Shown here piece after piece: positions 62,331 through 64,000 of a stretch of 64,000 nt of DNA. The notes under the pieces were generated by a model. The model was not told the origin of the DNA and made no database searches. It was given only the letters and a program-made list of their open reading frames with translations. Within the stretch, counting starts at the first letter, position 1, and each line of letters opens with the position of its first letter. A program made the translations under genes and the position numbers. This stretch comes from Oscillospiraceae bacterium (GTDB lineage: Bacteria > Bacillota > Clostridia > Oscillospirales > CAG-272): the NCBI GenBank assembly GCA_015064415.1, contig SVSG01000002.1:1-64000 (forward strand), written 5' to 3'.

Positions 62331-64000
62331 ATGCTGCAGCTGCCCAAGGGGTACTATGCCGTACAGTCGGACTTTGAAAATGCCCCCAAGGATCAATTTA
62401 CATACCGCGGTGTGACCTATGCCGTCGAAGAGGGCGTCAACCTGTTTGGCACGCCGCACGAGGCCTGCGCCGCCGCCACCGAGACCCCCGACACCGTGCT
62501 GGAGGGCCTGCCCTACGAGAGCTTTGCTTACCCCGTATTGCTCTTTTCTACGGGCGAGCACCGCATTGATAAGCTGGGGATCACGGCACCCTGCATCTGG
62601 CTTGGCGAAAAGGCGGGCATCTCCCCCAACCTGCCCGCGCCGGAGAAGACCGAGGCACCCCTTTTCAACGAGGAGCGCGCCACGGAGGAAACCGAAAGCG
62701 TCATTTACGGCGGTTACTGGTACGGTGCCATGCGCATCACCGGCCCCGCTGTGCCGTTTTTCATGATCGACGGCTTCTATATGAAGAAATCCCGCTTCTA
62801 CGACAGCCGCCCCACGGGCGAGTGCGACACCGAGATCGTGGTGCGCAACGTCTATCATACCTCCCCCTGCCTGCACACCATCTATTCCTTTGACGGTCTG
62901 CGCGCCGAAAGCCCGATGCACCGCAGCGTTCTTTTTGAGAACGTGAGACTGCAAAAGGACTTCGACGAGCTGGGCTACGGGCGTCTGTTTATGTCCTTTG
63001 CCTCGAACAAGGTCACCTTCCGTAATCTTTGCATCGACGGCACCACCCAGCTCTTTGGCTTTACCACCATTTCCCGCGCCTCCAGAAACCTGGCAGGGAA
63101 CAGTGAGCTTAGCGAATGCACCTTTGAGGATTGCTATATCGCGGGCCTTGGCGGCGAGAACGGCATTGCCTTCAGCTGTATGGGCGCCGTAGAGCGCGGC
63201 TTTGTGATGCGCGCCACGAACTCCGTTTTCAAGAATGCGGCAAGAGTGGGCGAGGCCGCCTTCCAGCCCAATTTGGAGAACGACAAGTGCCGTCTCACGT
63301 TGACGGACTGCTATGTGATCGACACGCGCGGCGGCGCAAAGGCCGCTGTGGCCATTCACGGTAAGGGCGAGAACGTCCTGCTTGAAAATTGCACGGTCGA
63401 GGGCTATGAGACCGAGGTCATGCACGTGACCCCGCCCCCCACGAAGGCACCCGATTTTGTGAAGAGCACCCGTCGCTCCCGCATGACCAAGACCGCTGAC
63501 CCGCACCGCGTGATCGGTACGGACAAGGCGGATTTCACGGCGTTGGACGCGTATTACGAGGGCTGTAACCCCTATTACGGCGATCTGCACACCCACTCGA
63601 ACAGTGGCGGAACCAGCGACGGTAAGACGCCGCTTGCCGATTGGGTACCCAAGATGGATGAGCTTGGCATGGACTTTGCCGTGATGGTCGACCACCGTCA
63701 GATGCGCGGCTACTTCCTGCCCGAGTGGGATGACACCCGCTTCCTTTACGGCACCGAGCCCGGTGCAAGCTTTACCGACCTTGCACACCTGCCCAACAAC
63801 ACCTTCCACTATAATATGATCTTCCCGCACAAGTACGGCCTTGCCATGGTGCTGGCGAACTTCCCCGAGTTCAAGTTCCAGGGCGACGAGCTGACCGGCT
63901 CCTTCACCTATCCCAAGTTCACCAAGGAGCGCTTTATCGAGCTGAATACCTACATCCGCTCGATCGGCGGTATGCTGGTGCACGCGCACCCAAAGCTCCT
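62331..64000 (+). CDS. beta-helix/PHP fusion protein 2 (3' end outside window)
   Basis: The ATG at 62331 behind GGAGG opens a frame of 556 codons that runs off the right edge, so the ORF track does not list it. It opens like protein 1 (LQLPKGYYAV-SDFENAPKDQFTYRGV) and keeps the beta-helix part. The PHP motifs seen so far are DLHTHSNSGGTSDG near residue 419, MVDHRQMRGYFLPEW and LVHAHPK at the end. It is a tandem paralog with its own promoter and a candidate operator, so the two copies may be induced by different signals. Confidence 0.8.
   Translation, partial: MLQLPKGYYAVQSDFENAPKDQFTYRGVTYAVEEGVNLFGTPHEACAAATETPDTVLEGLPYESFAYPVLLFSTGEHRIDKLGITAPCIWLGEKAGISPNLPAPEKTEAPLFNEERATEETESVIYGGYWYGAMRITGPAVPFFMIDGFYMKKSRFYDSRPTGECDTEIVVRNVYHTSPCLHTIYSFDGLRAESPMHRSVLFENVRLQKDFDELGYGRLFMSFASNKVTFRNLCIDGTTQLFGFTTISRASRNLAGNSELSECTFEDCYIAGLGGENGIAFSCMGAVERGFVMRATNSVFKNAARVGEAAFQPNLENDKCRLTLTDCYVIDTRGGAKAAVAIHGKGENVLLENCTVEGYETEVMHVTPPPTKAPDFVKSTRRSRMTKTADPHRVIGTDKADFTALDAYYEGCNPYYGDLHTHSNSGGTSDGKTPLADWVPKMDELGMDFAVMVDHRQMRGYFLPEWDDTRFLYGTEPGASFTDLAHLPNNTFHYNMIFPHKYGLAMVLANFPEFKFQGDELTGSFTYPKFTKERFIELNTYIRSIGGMLVHAHPKL

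Noticed and set aside
62301-63989. 562-aa minus-strand ORF
   Set aside because: It is the antisense of the truncated beta-helix/PHP gene. It appears long only because the real gene lacks a stop in the window.

Overview
The window reads as chromosomal DNA of an uncultured, anaerobic, low-oxygen-adapted member of the Clostridia (Oscillospirales/Christensenellales-like). This rests on gene neighbourhoods typical of that class (ZapA next to a U32 protein, DUF512-der-obg, rex-dnaD-dnaI, HPr kinase, RNase Y), strong AGGAGG ribosome sites, TTGACA-17-TATAAT promoters and a moderately high GC content. No rRNA, complete tRNA, CRISPR array, transposase or prophage gene was seen. The left edge holds a broken tRNA-Pro-like remnant. 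The right edge cuts a gene.

Layout. 0-4.5 kb: a hypothetical protein, a U32/RlhA-like protein with ZapA (minus), and proB. 4.8-6.6 kb: a large secreted protein with a SipW/TasA-type signal. 6.6-10.2 kb (minus): a siroheme/4Fe-4S reductase-like protein leading a FecBCD-type ABC importer. 10.4-13.5 kb: a GH106-like glycosidase. 13.5-21.7 kb: a complete arginine cluster argG-H-C-J-B-D-F behind ARG-box-like operators. 21.7-25.1 kb: an AEC-family transporter, a decayed Fe-S protein tail, an HPr-like protein lacking His15, and RNase Y. 25.1-30.8 kb: an intergenic stretch with a candidate small RNA, then five tandem paralogous surface proteins, one frameshifted. Three of the five lie behind an attenuator-like leader. 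31.0-37.5 kb: DUF512, der, obg, ppa and a GH20-like enzyme. 37.5-42.9 kb: membrane proteins, a GHL6-type glycosidase, a ThuA protein, a RibD/DHFR-like reductase and a CvpA-like protein. 43-45 kb: recA-recX. 45-49.3 kb (minus): rlmH, a YycJ-like MBL protein, a membrane protein, galK and hprK. 49.4-53.9 kb: a PpiC-like foldase, dCMP deaminase, a lipoprotein, an arginine-phosphatase-like protein, rimI and tsaD. 53.9-57.3 kb: a cluster of six DnaA boxes, then rex, dnaD and dnaI, then a small helical protein. 57.3-58.6 kb: a gene-free repeat island. 58.6-64 kb: a KDG-kinase-like protein and two tandem beta-helix/PHP fusion proteins, the last cut by the window end.

How it fits together. The glycosidases (GH106-, GH20- and GHL6-like), galK, the KDG-kinase-like gene and the beta-helix proteins suggest a plant- or host-glycan forager. 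HprK and the Ser46-type HPr-like protein would provide catabolite control.

The least explained structures are: (1) a leader RNA at 28.46-28.79 kb whose 19-codon ORF start can pair with the 5' arm of a terminator directly ahead of the lipoprotein genes; (2) the five-copy paralog family with a 103-bp perfect repeat and a frameshift; (3) the DnaA-box cluster between tsaD and rex-dnaD-dnaI; (4) a covarying hairpin element found just after four different stop codons. All coordinates and motifs were read by eye, and no database search or folding program was run.
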